A stretch of DNA of 64,000 nt from Bog-159 sp035602155 (GTDB taxonomy: Bacteria; Acidobacteriota; Terriglobia; Bryobacterales; Bryobacteraceae). The position numbers and the translations under genes were made by a program. The notes beneath the pieces were generated by a model. That model was not told the DNA's origin. It did not search any database and was given only the letters and a program-made list of their open reading frames with translations. This document shows, piece after piece, positions 15,775 to 25,306 of this stretch (its first letter is position 1; every line of letters begins with the position of its first letter). The stretch lies in NCBI GenBank assembly GCA_035602155.1, contig DATNMW010000423.1, forward strand, positions 7,151-71,150, read 5' to 3'.

Positions 15775-16845
15775 CTATTGCTGCGCCGCATACAGTGGCG
15801 CCACAGACACCATGGCCAGGCCGGCAATGAACAGGAAGAACATGATGACGACGAGCGCCTTGATACGGGAGTCGGCGCCCTGGAATTCCTTCCATAACAG
15901 CAGTCCCCAGAGGGCGCTCACCATGGCCGCCCCCTGCCCCAGCGCCAGACTGATGGCTGGCCCGACTTGTACCGCTTCCGGCGCGCTCGACGCCACGAAG
16001 TTGGCAATCGTGCCGGAGCACCAGAGGATGCCGCCGACCACGCCCAGCAAGTGCTGTTTGGGAAGGCCTTTGAAGTAATCCGGCAACTCCAGCGGCTCGC
16101 CCTGCACGGGCAGATTCATGAAGAACAGGTTGAAGACGAAGGTGGACAAAAACACTCCCAACGCGAACACCACTCCGATGGCGTAAGGCCCCAGTCCGTT
16201 CTCTCCCGCCGTGCCGCCCCAGTCGTTGGACTTAGCCATCACAACCAGCGGATAGAACGAGCCCATCAACACGCCGCTGGCCAGGCTCAGGAAAACCCCC
16301 TTCAGGCTTACTTTCTTTCTGGTGCTCTTGGCCTTGCCGGCCTGGGCCCGCATCTCCGCGCGGAACAGCTCCATGGCGCGGTAGGCGATCGCGTCCACTA
16401 TGATGGCGCCCACGACCAGCGCGCAGCCGGCGAACAGCAGAATCGGATTACCCTGCGGCCGGATCGCGTAATTCCAGATGACGCCGATGATGAGCGCCAG
16501 CCCGATACCCACCGGAAATGCCACCGCCAGTCCGGCCACCGTGATGGCGGCCACCAGCAGCATATTCGCCAGGTTGAAGATCACACCGGCGGCGAAGCCC
16601 ATCGCCGCGTAACGCTTGCCGCCGTTCATCAAGTCGTCCATGAACGAAAAGCCGTCGTAACCCAGTGAACCGAGCGTGAAGGCGCAGACCACGGCGGTCA
16701 GCAGGACGCCGAACGCATAGTCGAAATAGAACAACTCGAAACGCCATTTCCCCGACATCTTCTGGGTATTCGCCCAGGATCCCCAGCAGGCCATGCTAAA
16801 GAAGAGCACCAACAGGGTGGCGATATAGGTGTGCGGTAGGATCAT
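15775..16845 (-). CDS. GRP-type (glucose/ribose porter) sugar transporter, DMT superfamily
   Basis: A 356-residue inner-membrane protein with about ten helices, starting TYIATLLVLFFSMACWGSWA. The family-typical features are the WGSW segment at the end of helix 1, FDYAFGVLL, NYAIRPQGNP and LSLASGVLMGSFYPLVVMA. GlcU/RbsU-like members import sugars by proton symport. A basic loop (KAKSTRKK) splits the two halves. The start has AAAGGGT about five bases upstream. Substrate specificity cannot be told; RhaT-like or ureide permease-like proteins are distant alternatives. Confidence 0.65.
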   Translation of the reverse strand: MILPHTYIATLLVLFFSMACWGSWANTQKMSGKWRFELFYFDYAFGVLLTAVVCAFTLGSLGYDGFSFMDDLMNGGKRYAAMGFAAGVIFNLANMLLVAAITVAGLAVAFPVGIGLALIIGVIWNYAIRPQGNPILLFAGCALVVGAIIVDAIAYRAMELFRAEMRAQAGKAKSTRKKVSLKGVFLSLASGVLMGSFYPLVVMAKSNDWGGTAGENGLGPYAIGVVFALGVFLSTFVFNLFFMNLPVQGEPLELPDYFKGLPKQHLLGVVGGILWCSGTIANFVASSAPEAVQVGPAISLALGQGAAMVSALWGLLLWKEFQGADSRIKALVVIMFFLFIAGLAMVSVAPLYAAQQ

Positions 16846-16900
16846 GTAACCCTTTTAGAGCGAATCCTGAGCCTACAACGTATGTATCGGGCGGGTCAAG

Positions 16901-16921
16901 GGGCTCCGACTGCCGGAGCCC
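16901..16921 (-). terminator. Hairpin after the GT39 gene
   Basis: GGGCTCCG, loop ACTGC, CGGAGCCC: a perfect 8-bp GC stem 34 bp past the glycosyltransferase stop and before the transporter start. It lacks a T tract, so it may only be a partial terminator or an mRNA 3'-end stabiliser. Confidence 0.4.
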
Positions 16922-16954
16922 GCGTCGCTTGGATTGATTGGCGCGGGCCTGGCG

Positions 16955-18409
16955 CTACTGGCTCTCTATGGCCGGAGGACTCCCAGGCGCCTGTACCACT
17001 CGTAAAGGCCGGGGCGACTGACTGCACTCCGGGAGCGGCGTTACGGAATAATAATTCAATCCGTAGCGCCAGCTCCGGTGCATACTCTCAATGCAGACGC
17101 TGCCGCTGCGGGCGGCGATGGCGCGCCACAAGGGCCGCGCCGAATATGCGCGGTCGATGACCGGCAGGTCGACAATCTTCAGCGCTGTTGCGCCGGCGGT
17201 GACCGCTACGGCCATGACCGCCAAAGCAGCCGCGCGGCGGCATTGCCGTTCCAGCCAATAGATGCCGAGCGCCAGGCCCACTGGCAGCAGCCAGGTCCAT
17301 TGGAATGCGGGCACCGGCGCGCTCAATAGTCCCGCCGCAAGGGCTTGCGGCAGCATGGGCAGCGCAACCGGTATCGCGATCAAGCATAGGGCGACTGCGG
17401 GCAGCACCCAGTGCGCGCTATCGGCTTCCGCAAGCGCGACACCTATCAGCGCTGCCGCAGCCGGCATCAGGGGCAGCAGATAGCCGGGAAGCTTGTTCTT
17501 CGAGAACGAAAAGAAGACCAATACGAAGAGCAGCCACAGCAACAGGAACCAACGGCGGGCATCGCGATAGAGCGCGGGGCGCGCCAACAGCAGCAGGGCC
17601 GGCGTCCAAGGCATCAACGCGGCCACCAGCACCGGAACATAGAACCAAAACGGTTGCCCATGCGCGAGGGCCGTGGCGGTGAAGCGCTCGAAATGTTGTT
17701 CCCAGAAAAACGTCCGCAGAAACACCGCGCCGTTGCGCAGGTAACAGAGCAGATACCACGGCAGCGCGACGATCAAGAACGCTCCCGCGACGGGCAGGCG
17801 CAGCAGATCCGTCCAGCGCCGCCGCCCGCACCATACCAGAGGCAAGCCGATCGCCAGCGGAACCAGTCCTTTGGCCAGCACAGCCAAGCCCAGCAAAGCG
17901 GCGGCCAGGGGCAGGCGGCGCCGGTCGCCCGTCCCGATCCAATCGAGGGACAGCAGCATGGCCGCCGAGAACGCCGCCGCCATGGGTAGATCGGTAGTGC
18001 CGATGAAGCTGCAACCTAGCCACGCCGCGGACGTGGCCAGGATCAAGGTCGCCGCCCAAGCGGCGCGCTCGCCGAATTCGCGGCTGAGTGTCCACTGGAA
18101 GAAGATCAGGAAGGCTACCGAGAGGAGCGCCACCGGGATGCGCGGGGCGAGGTCTTCGCTAAACCCCAGCCGGAACGCCGCTCCCGTCACCCAGTACGGC
18201 AGCGCGGGTTTCTCGAACCAAGGCTGGCCCCACAGCCGCGGCGTAATCCAATCGCCGGAGCGCGCCATTTCCCGACCGATGGAGGCGTAGCGCGGCTCAT
18301 CTGGCCCGAGCATCCCGGACGACGAGAGACCGCAGAAGTACAGGATCGCGAGGAGGGGAATTGCGAGCCACCAGGCGCGCGGTATGCGCGAGACGTAGTC
18401 AGCCCGCAT
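16955..18409 (-). CDS. GT39/ArnT-like membrane glycosyltransferase
   Basis: A 484-residue polytopic GT-C enzyme. It opens with a membrane helix (AWWLAIPLLAILYFCGLSS) and the first periplasmic loop holds GPDEPRYASIGREMA and DWITPRL-WGQPWFEKPALPYW, the substrate and metal-binding loop of PMT_2/ArnT proteins; the Asp of DEP is the likely catalytic base. About ten further helices follow. Members move sugars from polyprenyl phosphate carriers to lipid A or proteins. The acceptor is unknown here. The gene follows the esterase gene by 16 bp and is probably co-transcribed with it. Confidence 0.8.
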   Translation of the reverse strand: MRADYVSRIPRAWWLAIPLLAILYFCGLSSSGMLGPDEPRYASIGREMARSGDWITPRLWGQPWFEKPALPYWVTGAAFRLGFSEDLAPRIPVALLSVAFLIFFQWTLSREFGERAAWAATLILATSAAWLGCSFIGTTDLPMAAAFSAAMLLSLDWIGTGDRRRLPLAAALLGLAVLAKGLVPLAIGLPLVWCGRRRWTDLLRLPVAGAFLIVALPWYLLCYLRNGAVFLRTFFWEQHFERFTATALAHGQPFWFYVPVLVAALMPWTPALLLLARPALYRDARRWFLLLWLLFVLVFFSFSKNKLPGYLLPLMPAAAALIGVALAEADSAHWVLPAVALCLIAIPVALPMLPQALAAGLLSAPVPAFQWTWLLPVGLALGIYWLERQCRRAAALAVMAVAVTAGATALKIVDLPVIDRAYSARPLWRAIAARSGSVCIESMHRSWRYGLNYYSVTPLPECSQSPRPLRVVQAPGSPPAIESQ

Positions 18410-18425
18410 TTCTCACATCTGGCTC

Positions 18426-19436
18426 CTACTTCTTCGGCGCATTGAACGACCGCTCCGCCATGTCGTGCACGTCCGTCGAAACGCCGTAGTCGCGCCACAG
18501 CCAGCGCATCATTTCGGGAAAAACCGTCTGCAACATTTTTTGCCCGTGCCGCTGAATGCCCCACGAGTAGTTCAAATCGTAACCCTTTTCGGCGAGCGCC
18601 TGCTGCATGCGCACGTTCTGATAGAACCAGTCGCGCGCCTGATCGTAGCTGCCGTCGGCGCGCAGGCTCCGATTATCGTTCCGGCCATCCACCAGAAATA
18701 CGCGAATGGGCTTCTTGCCGCTTTTGCGGATAATGTCCGGATAGGCATTGCCGCCGCGAATGTTGGTGAAGCTGCCAACGTTGCTGAGCACCTTGCGGAA
18801 GTCGTCCGGCCGCTCCCAAGCCACGGTGAACGCGGCAATGGCGCCGGAACTCGACCCGCCCATGCCATGCCGATCGGGATCCTTCGATATGTTGTACTCC
18901 TTATAGAGCACCGGAAGCAATTCGTCCACCACGACGCGCGCGTACTTATCGTCCAAGGTGTTGTACTCCGTAGGCCGGTTGGTAGTGCGATCGCCCCATT
19001 CGCTGGCATTCGGCTCGGGCTGATCGGGGCGGCGGCCCGGATTGATAAATACTCCGATCATCACTGGAATTTCGCGGCGGTAGATCAGGTTGTCCATCAC
19101 GAACTGGGCGCGGACATCGCCTTCCGGATTCATAAACGCCTGGCCGTCGTTGTAGACCATCAGGCTAGCGGAAACGGCCGGATCGTACTGCGCCGGCACG
19201 TAGACCCAGTACGTGTGCTGGGTCCCCGGATAGGCGTTGCTGGGCAGCGTGAACGGTCCCTTGATCTCGCCCTGGGGAACACCATCCTGCGGGATCGCAT
19301 CGACCGCCAGCTTGTAGTAGATGTCGGTGTTGGGGGTCTCGGCCATCGGGGGGCGCTGGCCCTGGCCCGGCGGCGGCGTTTGTGCGAAGGCCGCGGCAGC
19401 CAGCCACACGAACGTTGGAGAGAGAGTGCGTTTCAT
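18426..19436 (-). CDS. Secreted esterase (enterochelin/feruloyl esterase-like alpha/beta hydrolase)
   Basis: A 336-residue exported hydrolase. Signal peptide (TLSPTFVWLAAAAFAQ), a Pro-rich linker, an N-terminal beta module (TQHTYWVYVPAQYDP), then the alpha/beta fold with nucleophile elbow GMGGSSSGAIAAF, VFLVDGRNDNRS (acid region) and WGIQRHGQKM (His region). This matches the putative-esterase family (Esterase D/Fes-like), which hydrolyses feruloyl or siderophore esters. The start at 19436 is used because the signal peptide begins there; an upstream start ten codons earlier spoils it. Substrate not determinable. Confidence 0.78.
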   Translation of the reverse strand: MKRTLSPTFVWLAAAAFAQTPPPGQGQRPPMAETPNTDIYYKLAVDAIPQDGVPQGEIKGPFTLPSNAYPGTQHTYWVYVPAQYDPAVSASLMVYNDGQAFMNPEGDVRAQFVMDNLIYRREIPVMIGVFINPGRRPDQPEPNASEWGDRTTNRPTEYNTLDDKYARVVVDELLPVLYKEYNISKDPDRHGMGGSSSGAIAAFTVAWERPDDFRKVLSNVGSFTNIRGGNAYPDIIRKSGKKPIRVFLVDGRNDNRSLRADGSYDQARDWFYQNVRMQQALAEKGYDLNYSWGIQRHGQKMLQTVFPEMMRWLWRDYGVSTDVHDMAERSFNAPKK

Positions 19437-19517
19437 GGCTTCGGAAGCCACCATACCACAAGACATCTCGGCCGTCCGGCTAACTCATGCACCCACTACT
19501 GACAACAGATGCGAGAG

Positions 19518-19961
19518 CTACGAGCAAATGCCCGCGGCGCCGGCCGTGAGCGGCTTCTCATCCTGGTATTGCGGTACCGCCTGTATAGCCTGCTCCACAG
19601 CCGACAAGAGCCCGTCGCGGTGCAACGGCTTCGGCAGAAATCCGGCATACTCATCGACCAATTTGACGCGCACCACCTCTGCGTCGACGAAGCCCGACAT
19701 CCAAAGCACTCGCACATCCGGCCGAATGGACAAAATCTCGTCCGCCAGTTCAGTCCCAATGACTCCCGGAAGCCGCACATCCATCAACACCAGATCGATG
19801 TGGATATGCTTCTGCCGCGCCATACGCACGGCGTCTGCGCGCTCAACGGCCGGCCATACACGGTAGTCGGCCGCCACGAGGATAGCTTGAATGAGGACCA
19901 GTACGGCTGGATCGTCGTCCACCACCAGGATGGTCGCGCGGTGTTCTCCAACTGCTTGCAT
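19518..19961 (-). CDS. Stand-alone response-regulator receiver protein
   Basis: A 147-residue CheY-like receiver without output domain. The acidic pair is in ILVVDDDPAV, the phospho-acceptor Asp in LVLMDVRLPG, the switch Thr/Ser region in LWMSGF and the conserved Lys in FLPKPL. AAAGGAG precedes the ATG at 19961, so that start is favoured over one ten codons upstream. No histidine kinase lies nearby. It is divergent from the phosphoketolase operon with about 185 bp between starts. Partner kinase unknown. Confidence 0.85.
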   Translation of the reverse strand: MQAVGEHRATILVVDDDPAVLVLIQAILVAADYRVWPAVERADAVRMARQKHIHIDLVLMDVRLPGVIGTELADEILSIRPDVRVLWMSGFVDAEVVRVKLVDEYAGFLPKPLHRDGLLSAVEQAIQAVPQYQDEKPLTAGAAGICS

Positions 19962-20145
19962 GGAAAAACTCCTTTGGCGCGCGGATAACACCGCGTGCCG
20001 GTAATTCCAGGGTAACGTCGGTTAATTGACGATAATAGCCTGTCTTTGGTTAACCGGGGGTTTCCCCACTGGCCAAGCCCGTATGATTCGTCACCGTGCA
20101 CCCCCCTGAAACGCGGTTGAAATCTTTTTCTGCGATTCTGGATGT

Positions 20146-22521
20146 ATGGAGTCCACGACCGGTCCCCTGTCCTCCGAAGAACTGCGCAAAATGAACGCAT
20201 ACTGGCGCGCCGCCAATTACCTGTCGGTGGGCCAGATCTACCTTTATGACAATCCGCTGCTGCATGAACCGCTCCGGATCGAGCACGTCAAACCGCGCCT
20301 GCTCGGCCATTGGGGCACCACTCCCGGACTCAATTTCGTCTACGTGCATTGCAATCGCCTGATCCGCCAGCGAGATCTGAACATGATCTACATCGCCGGC
20401 CCCGGCCACGGTGGTCCGGGAATGGTGGCCAACACTTACCTGGAAGGCACCTACAGCGAGTATTACCCCAACATCTCGCGCGACGAGGAAGGCATGCGGC
20501 GCCTTTTCAAGCAGTTTTCATTTCCCGGCGGCATTCCCAGCCACGCCGCGCCGGAGACGCCCGGCTCCATAAACGAAGGTGGCGAGCTGGGCTACTCGCT
20601 GCTGCACGCCTATGGCGCGGTGTTCGACAATCCGGACTTGCTGGCGTGCTGCGTGGTGGGCGACGGCGAGGCCGAAACCGGATCGCTGGCCACCAGTTGG
20701 CACTCCAACAAATTCCTGAACCCGGCGCGCGACGGCGCCGTGCTTCCCATCCTGCACCTGAACGGCTATAAGATCGCCGGTCCCACCGTGCTGGCGCGGT
20801 TGCCGCGCGAAGAACTGGTGGACCTGTTTCACGGCTACGGCCACGAGCCGCTCTTCGTAGAAGGCGACGAGCCGGACACCATGCACCAGCTCATGGCCGC
20901 CACGCTCGATCAAGTTGTCGCGCAGATCCAAACCATCCAGCAGGATGCCCGAACGGGCGCCGGCAAAGGCGCCAAGCGCCCGCGCTGGCCTATGATCGTG
21001 CTGCGCACACCCAAAGGCTGGACCGGACCCAAGGTGGTGGATGGCGTCCAAATCGAGGGGACCTTCCGCGCGCACCAAGTACCGCTCGCGGAGTTGGCCA
21101 CCAAGCCCGCCCACCTGAAGATGCTGGAAGACTGGATGGAGGGCTACCGGCCCGAGGAACTGTTCGACGCCGGCGGCGCGCTTATCCCGGAGTTGCAGGA
21201 ACTGGCCCCGAAAGGCAAACGGCGCATGGGCGACAACCCTTACGCCAACGGCGGCCTGCTCCTGCGCGATCTGAAGATGCCCGACTTCTGCGATTACGCT
21301 GTCGACGTGCCCAAGCCCGGTACCATCGTCGCGGAAGGCACGCGCGTAATGGGCAGGATGCTGCGCGACGTGCTGAAGCTCAACGCGGACGCCGCGAACT
21401 TCCGCGTGGTGGGGCCCGACGAGACGTCGTCGAATCGCCTCGACGCGCTTTTCGAGGTCACCAACCGCGAATCCATGGCCGAGATTTTACCCAACGACGA
21501 CCACGTTGCCGCGGATGGCCGTGTCCTGGAAGTGCTCAGCGAAAACATGTGCCAGGGCTGGCTCGAAGGCTATCTGCTAACGGGCCGTCACGGCTTCTTC
21601 TCCTGCTACGAAGCCTTCATCCACATCGTGGATTCCATGTTCAACCAACACGCCAAGTGGCTGGAGTCGACGCGCCACATCGCCTGGCGGCGGCCCATCG
21701 CGTCGCTCAATTACCTGCTTACCTCGCACGTCTGGCGGCAGGACCACAATGGCTTCAGCCATCAGGACCCCGGCTTCATCGACCACGTGGTGAACAAGAA
21801 GGCCAACGTAGTGCGCGTGTATCTGCCGCCGGACGCCAACACGCTGCTCTCCGTCACCGATCATTGCCTTCGCAGCCGGAACTATGTCAACGTGATTGTG
21901 GCCGGCAAGCAACCGGCGCTGCAGTATCTCGATATGGAATCCGCCATCGAGCACGCCACCACCGGCATCGGCATCTGGGAGTGGGCCAGCACCGATAATG
22001 GCGTCGAGCCGGACGTGGTGATGGCCTGCTGCGGCGACATCCCTACGCTCGAAACCCTCGCCGCCGTAGATTTGCTGCGGCGCAATCTGCCCGATCTGAA
22101 AATTCGCGTGGTCAACGTGGTGGATCTCATGGTGTTGCAGCCTTCCACCGAGCATCCGCACGGCCTCGCGGACAGTGAATTCGATTCGCTCTTCACCGCG
22201 GATAAGCCCATAGTCTTCGCCTTCCACGGGTATCCGTGGCTGATTCACCGGCTCACTTATCGCCGCACGAATCACGCCAACTTGCACGTGCGCGGCTACA
22301 AGGAGGAAGGCACCACCACCACGCCATTCGATATGACTGTGTTGAACGACCTGGATCGCTTCCACCTGGCCGGCGACGTGATCGACCGCGTGCCGCGCCT
22401 GCGCAATATTGCGGCGCACATCAAGCAGGATCTGCGTAACAAGCTGATCGAACACAAGCGTTACATCGCCGTCCACGGCGACGATATGCCGGAAATCCGC
22501 GACTGGAAGTGGCCGTACTAA
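20146..22521 (+). CDS. xfp: Xylulose-5-phosphate/fructose-6-phosphate phosphoketolase
   Basis: A 791-residue thiamine-diphosphate enzyme that splits xylulose 5-phosphate or fructose 6-phosphate with phosphate to acetyl phosphate plus a C3 or C4 sugar phosphate. Full-length for the family. Recognisable blocks: LGHWGTTPGLNFVYVHCNR, IAGPGHGGPGMVANTYLEG, SFPGGIPSHAAPETPGS, GDGEAETGSLATSWHSNKF (ThDP/Mg site) and GRHGFFSCYEAFIHIVDSM. It is cytoplasmic. Its stop overlaps the acetate kinase start by one base (TAATG), so the acetyl phosphate made can go straight to ATP and acetate. The upstream 150 bp contain GGTTAA-type repeats but no clear promoter. Confidence 0.95.
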   Translation: MESTTGPLSSEELRKMNAYWRAANYLSVGQIYLYDNPLLHEPLRIEHVKPRLLGHWGTTPGLNFVYVHCNRLIRQRDLNMIYIAGPGHGGPGMVANTYLEGTYSEYYPNISRDEEGMRRLFKQFSFPGGIPSHAAPETPGSINEGGELGYSLLHAYGAVFDNPDLLACCVVGDGEAETGSLATSWHSNKFLNPARDGAVLPILHLNGYKIAGPTVLARLPREELVDLFHGYGHEPLFVEGDEPDTMHQLMAATLDQVVAQIQTIQQDARTGAGKGAKRPRWPMIVLRTPKGWTGPKVVDGVQIEGTFRAHQVPLAELATKPAHLKMLEDWMEGYRPEELFDAGGALIPELQELAPKGKRRMGDNPYANGGLLLRDLKMPDFCDYAVDVPKPGTIVAEGTRVMGRMLRDVLKLNADAANFRVVGPDETSSNRLDALFEVTNRESMAEILPNDDHVAADGRVLEVLSENMCQGWLEGYLLTGRHGFFSCYEAFIHIVDSMFNQHAKWLESTRHIAWRRPIASLNYLLTSHVWRQDHNGFSHQDPGFIDHVVNKKANVVRVYLPPDANTLLSVTDHCLRSRNYVNVIVAGKQPALQYLDMESAIEHATTGIGIWEWASTDNGVEPDVVMACCGDIPTLETLAAVDLLRRNLPDLKIRVVNVVDLMVLQPSTEHPHGLADSEFDSLFTADKPIVFAFHGYPWLIHRLTYRRTNHANLHVRGYKEEGTTTTPFDMTVLNDLDRFHLAGDVIDRVPRLRNIAAHIKQDLRNKLIEHKRYIAVHGDDMPEIRDWKWPY

Positions 22522-23735
22522 TGAAAATCTTGGTACTCAACGGCGGGTCCAGCAGCTTCAAGAGCAGCCTGTTCGACGTCACCGGCAACGAAGACTCCGC
22601 CGCGCCCAACCCGCTCTGGGAAGCCCACGTGGACTGGGAACAACACCCGGGCACCGCCGAAATCCAAATCAAATCGGGCGGCGCGGTTACGAAGCGCAGC
22701 GTCCCCGTGAAGTCGCCGCTCGACTCGCTCGATCCGCTGATGGAGATGCTGCCTTGCCGCAGCGAGATCCATGTCGCGGGACACCGCGTAGTCCACGGCG
22801 GGCGCGCCTTTCGTGAAAGCACGCGCATTACGCCGGAGGTGCGCGCGGGTATCGCCAAAATGGCCAGCTTCGCGCCCGAGCACAACCGCCTGGAACTGGA
22901 AGCCATCGAATGCATGGAACAGATCCTGGGCCCGGATTCCGTGCAAGTAGCCGTCTTCGATACCGCCTTCCATGCCAGCCTGCCGCCGCCTGCGTATGTC
23001 TATCCAGGACCCTACGAATGGGTCGCCCAGGGCATCCGCCGCTACGGATTCCATGGCATCAGCCACCAATACACCTCGCGCCGCGCTGCCGCGATTCTGG
23101 GCAAACCGCTGGCGTCGCTGCGCATGGTCACATGCCATTTGGGCAACGGCTGCTCGCTAGCGGCCATCCGCGACGGGGTGAGCATCGACACTACCATGGG
23201 CTTCACGCCGCTCGAAGGCCTCATGATGGGCACACGCTCGGGCACCATCGACCCCGGCATCGTCATTCATCTGGTGCGCCATCGCGGCTACCGCGCCGAA
23301 GAATTGGATCGCGTGCTGAACAAGGAGTCCGGGCTGCGCGGCGTCTCCGGCGTCTCCGGCGATATGCGCGCCGTGATGGCGGCCATCGACGGCGGCGATG
23401 CGCGCGCGCAACTGGCGTTCGATGTGTACGTACACCGGTTGCGCTCGGAGATCGGCGCCATGCTCGCCAGCCTGGGCGGACTCGACACGCTGGTCTTCAC
23501 CGCGGGAGTCGGCGAAAATTCCCCGCAGGTGCGCGCCCAAGCGGTCGAAGCTTTTTCTTTCCTGGGCGTCAGGCTGGATGCCGCGAAAAATTTGCAATCG
23601 CCGCCAGACACGGATATCGCCGCGCCCGGCTCCCCCGTACGGGTGCTCGTCGTGCATACGCAAGAGGAATGGGAAATCGCACGTGAGTCCTTCCGGGTGG
23701 TTGGGGCGACGTCGCCTTCCCACCGCCTGGGTTAG
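22521..23735 (+). CDS. ackA: Acetate kinase
   Basis: A 404-residue ASKHA-fold kinase that converts acetyl phosphate and ADP to acetate and ATP. Motifs: NGGSSSFKSSLFD (N-terminal phosphate loop, usually NAGSSS-K), GHRVVHGG, FDTAFHASLP, RYGFHGISHQY, HLGNGCSLAAI, GTRSGTIDPG and FTAGVGENSPQVR. The ATG at 22521 is coupled to the phosphoketolase stop; a start four codons upstream would place non-family residues before MKILVLNGG. Together the pair is the energy-yielding end of a phosphoketolase bypass. Confidence 0.95.
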   Translation: MKILVLNGGSSSFKSSLFDVTGNEDSAAPNPLWEAHVDWEQHPGTAEIQIKSGGAVTKRSVPVKSPLDSLDPLMEMLPCRSEIHVAGHRVVHGGRAFRESTRITPEVRAGIAKMASFAPEHNRLELEAIECMEQILGPDSVQVAVFDTAFHASLPPPAYVYPGPYEWVAQGIRRYGFHGISHQYTSRRAAAILGKPLASLRMVTCHLGNGCSLAAIRDGVSIDTTMGFTPLEGLMMGTRSGTIDPGIVIHLVRHRGYRAEELDRVLNKESGLRGVSGVSGDMRAVMAAIDGGDARAQLAFDVYVHRLRSEIGAMLASLGGLDTLVFTAGVGENSPQVRAQAVEAFSFLGVRLDAAKNLQSPPDTDIAAPGSPVRVLVVHTQEEWEIARESFRVVGATSPSHRLG

Positions 23736-23877
23736 TCGCGATCTTGTAATCTTGCAAGCCACATCGGACAAGGAGAAAGGGATCAATCGGCACTTTAGAG
23801 CTTAATCTCAAGGTACAATCTACCTGAGCCCCAAGCATCTCCCATTTCAGTGCCAGCCTGAACGCCGAGGTTGTTCG

Positions 23878-24820
23878 ATGAAGACCCCTAAACACTCGCT
23901 CCGAAAGATCGTTAGCTTCCTCAACAACCCAGACGAGGACAGTGGCTTCTGGCTGCCAAACATCCAGCGCCCGTTCGTTTGGAGCGAGGAACAGACCTGC
24001 CGGCTCTTTGATTCCATCCTTCGCGAGTATCCGATCAGCACGCTCCTCGTGTGGAAGACCAAAAGCAGGATTCGCCGCCGCAAGTTCATCGACAACTTCC
24101 TCCCCGAACGACAAGGCTTTGCCTTCCTACCTGGTTCTCATCCCGCTCATCTACGTGCGGTACCACCTGCCGAAAGCATGGCAACGGGCAAAGGACGTAG
24201 ACAGCTACATCCTGCGCTCTTCGCTCGCCGGCGCATTCGGCGGCACGCCGGATCAATTGATCGACGATCTTGTCAAGAAACTCAAGGAATTAGGCAGGTT
24301 TGACCTCAACGAAGCGTTTGGCGTGATCCGTTCCAAGAATCGAAGCCTCGAACTCACCGAAGGCCGCTTCTGGAACATGGGTTATGGGTCGGACAACGTC
24401 CACCTCTTGTTTAACCTGTGGTATCGCGGGTTCAACTACACTCCAGCATACGAGAGTAACTTCCCGCAGGTGGACCATATCTTCCCTCAGAGCGTTTTGC
24501 GTAAGGTCAAGCAGGCAAATCCAAGCACGGGCAGGATGGACGTCATGCGCTACCGAGACTCCGACCGCAATCAGCTAGCCAACTGCATGCTGCTTACGGC
24601 TGCCGAAAACGGCGCTGGCGGAAAGTCTGCAACACCGCCCGATCAATGGTTTGTCGGCGAGCGTGCTAAGGATGAATATCTGGGCAAGCATCTCAACCCG
24701 CAGGATCCCGCGCTCTGGAAACCGGAACGATTCGAGGATTTCGTTGAAGAACGCAAGAAACTCATTCGCGAGCACTTCAAGTCCCCGCTGGTCCCCGACT
24801 CCCCTGCTAAAACGGCTTAG
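23878..24820 (+). pseudogene. Decayed GmrSD-like type IV restriction gene (DUF262 + DUF1524)
   Basis: The first frame (from ATG 23878) gives the DUF262 N-terminus: SLRKIVSFLNNP, FWLPNIQRPFVWSEEQTCRL and FDSILREYPISTLLVWKTK. Near 24110 the sequence jumps to another frame, LPSYLVLIPLIYVRYHLPKA, which continues to a C-terminal DUF1524 HNH-like domain with VDHIFPQSVL and NQLANCMLLTAAEN, ending at 24820. The middle of DUF262, including the DGQQR-type NTP motif, is missing. GmrSD proteins cut modified phage DNA. An internal deletion with frameshift makes activity unlikely. Confidence 0.75.
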
Positions 24821-24853
24821 TTAAACATTGTTTTTCGGGGGCGGCCTTGGGGT

Positions 24854-25306
24854 TTAAGGCTCTTCGTTTCGGACCAATCCAAGAACCTCCAAGTCGCTTG
24901 CGATGAGTACGCCACGCTCGCGGCAGTAGCCGCGCACAGCCGGATTGTAGAAATGGCGGTTCAATGTACACAGGACGTCGGCGCGGCCCACAACGGCGGC
25001 GTGAACGACTGGGTCGTCGTCAGGGTCGGACGGCACGATGCGGGGAGCAGGGCCGGGAAACACGATCTCTGAAACCTCTCTCGCGCCTAGGTAAGCGAGG
25101 TATTCGGCTATCTCTTCGTCCGTCAGTTTCGTTAAGGCCCGAACCCGCTTATAAGTGAACACGCGCTCCAATTCTCGGAGGAGGAAAGGGGATAAGAGAA
25201 GTATATGCTCGGGCGAACCAATTATGAGTTGAAGCAACTCCCGCGCTGGTCCTCTGGCTCTTGCGTGGGATCGAACGAGAATATTAGTATCGAGGACAAA
25301 TCTCAT
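24854..25306 (-). CDS. PIN-domain ribonuclease toxin
   Basis: A 150-residue PIN protein of the COG1569 toxin group. Acidic site residues are in VLDTNILVRS (Asp5), the helix with LLRELERVF, and the DPDDDPVVHAAVVGRAD stretch, the usual three- to four-carboxylate Mg site. It should cleave RNA when freed from its antitoxin. Its ATG overlaps the antitoxin stop by four bases. The pair sits next to the decayed restriction gene, a common defence or accessory neighbourhood. Confidence 0.82.
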   Translation of the reverse strand: MRFVLDTNILVRSHARARGPARELLQLIIGSPEHILLLSPFLLRELERVFTYKRVRALTKLTDEEIAEYLAYLGAREVSEIVFPGPAPRIVPSDPDDDPVVHAAVVGRADVLCTLNRHFYNPAVRGYCRERGVLIASDLEVLGLVRNEEP

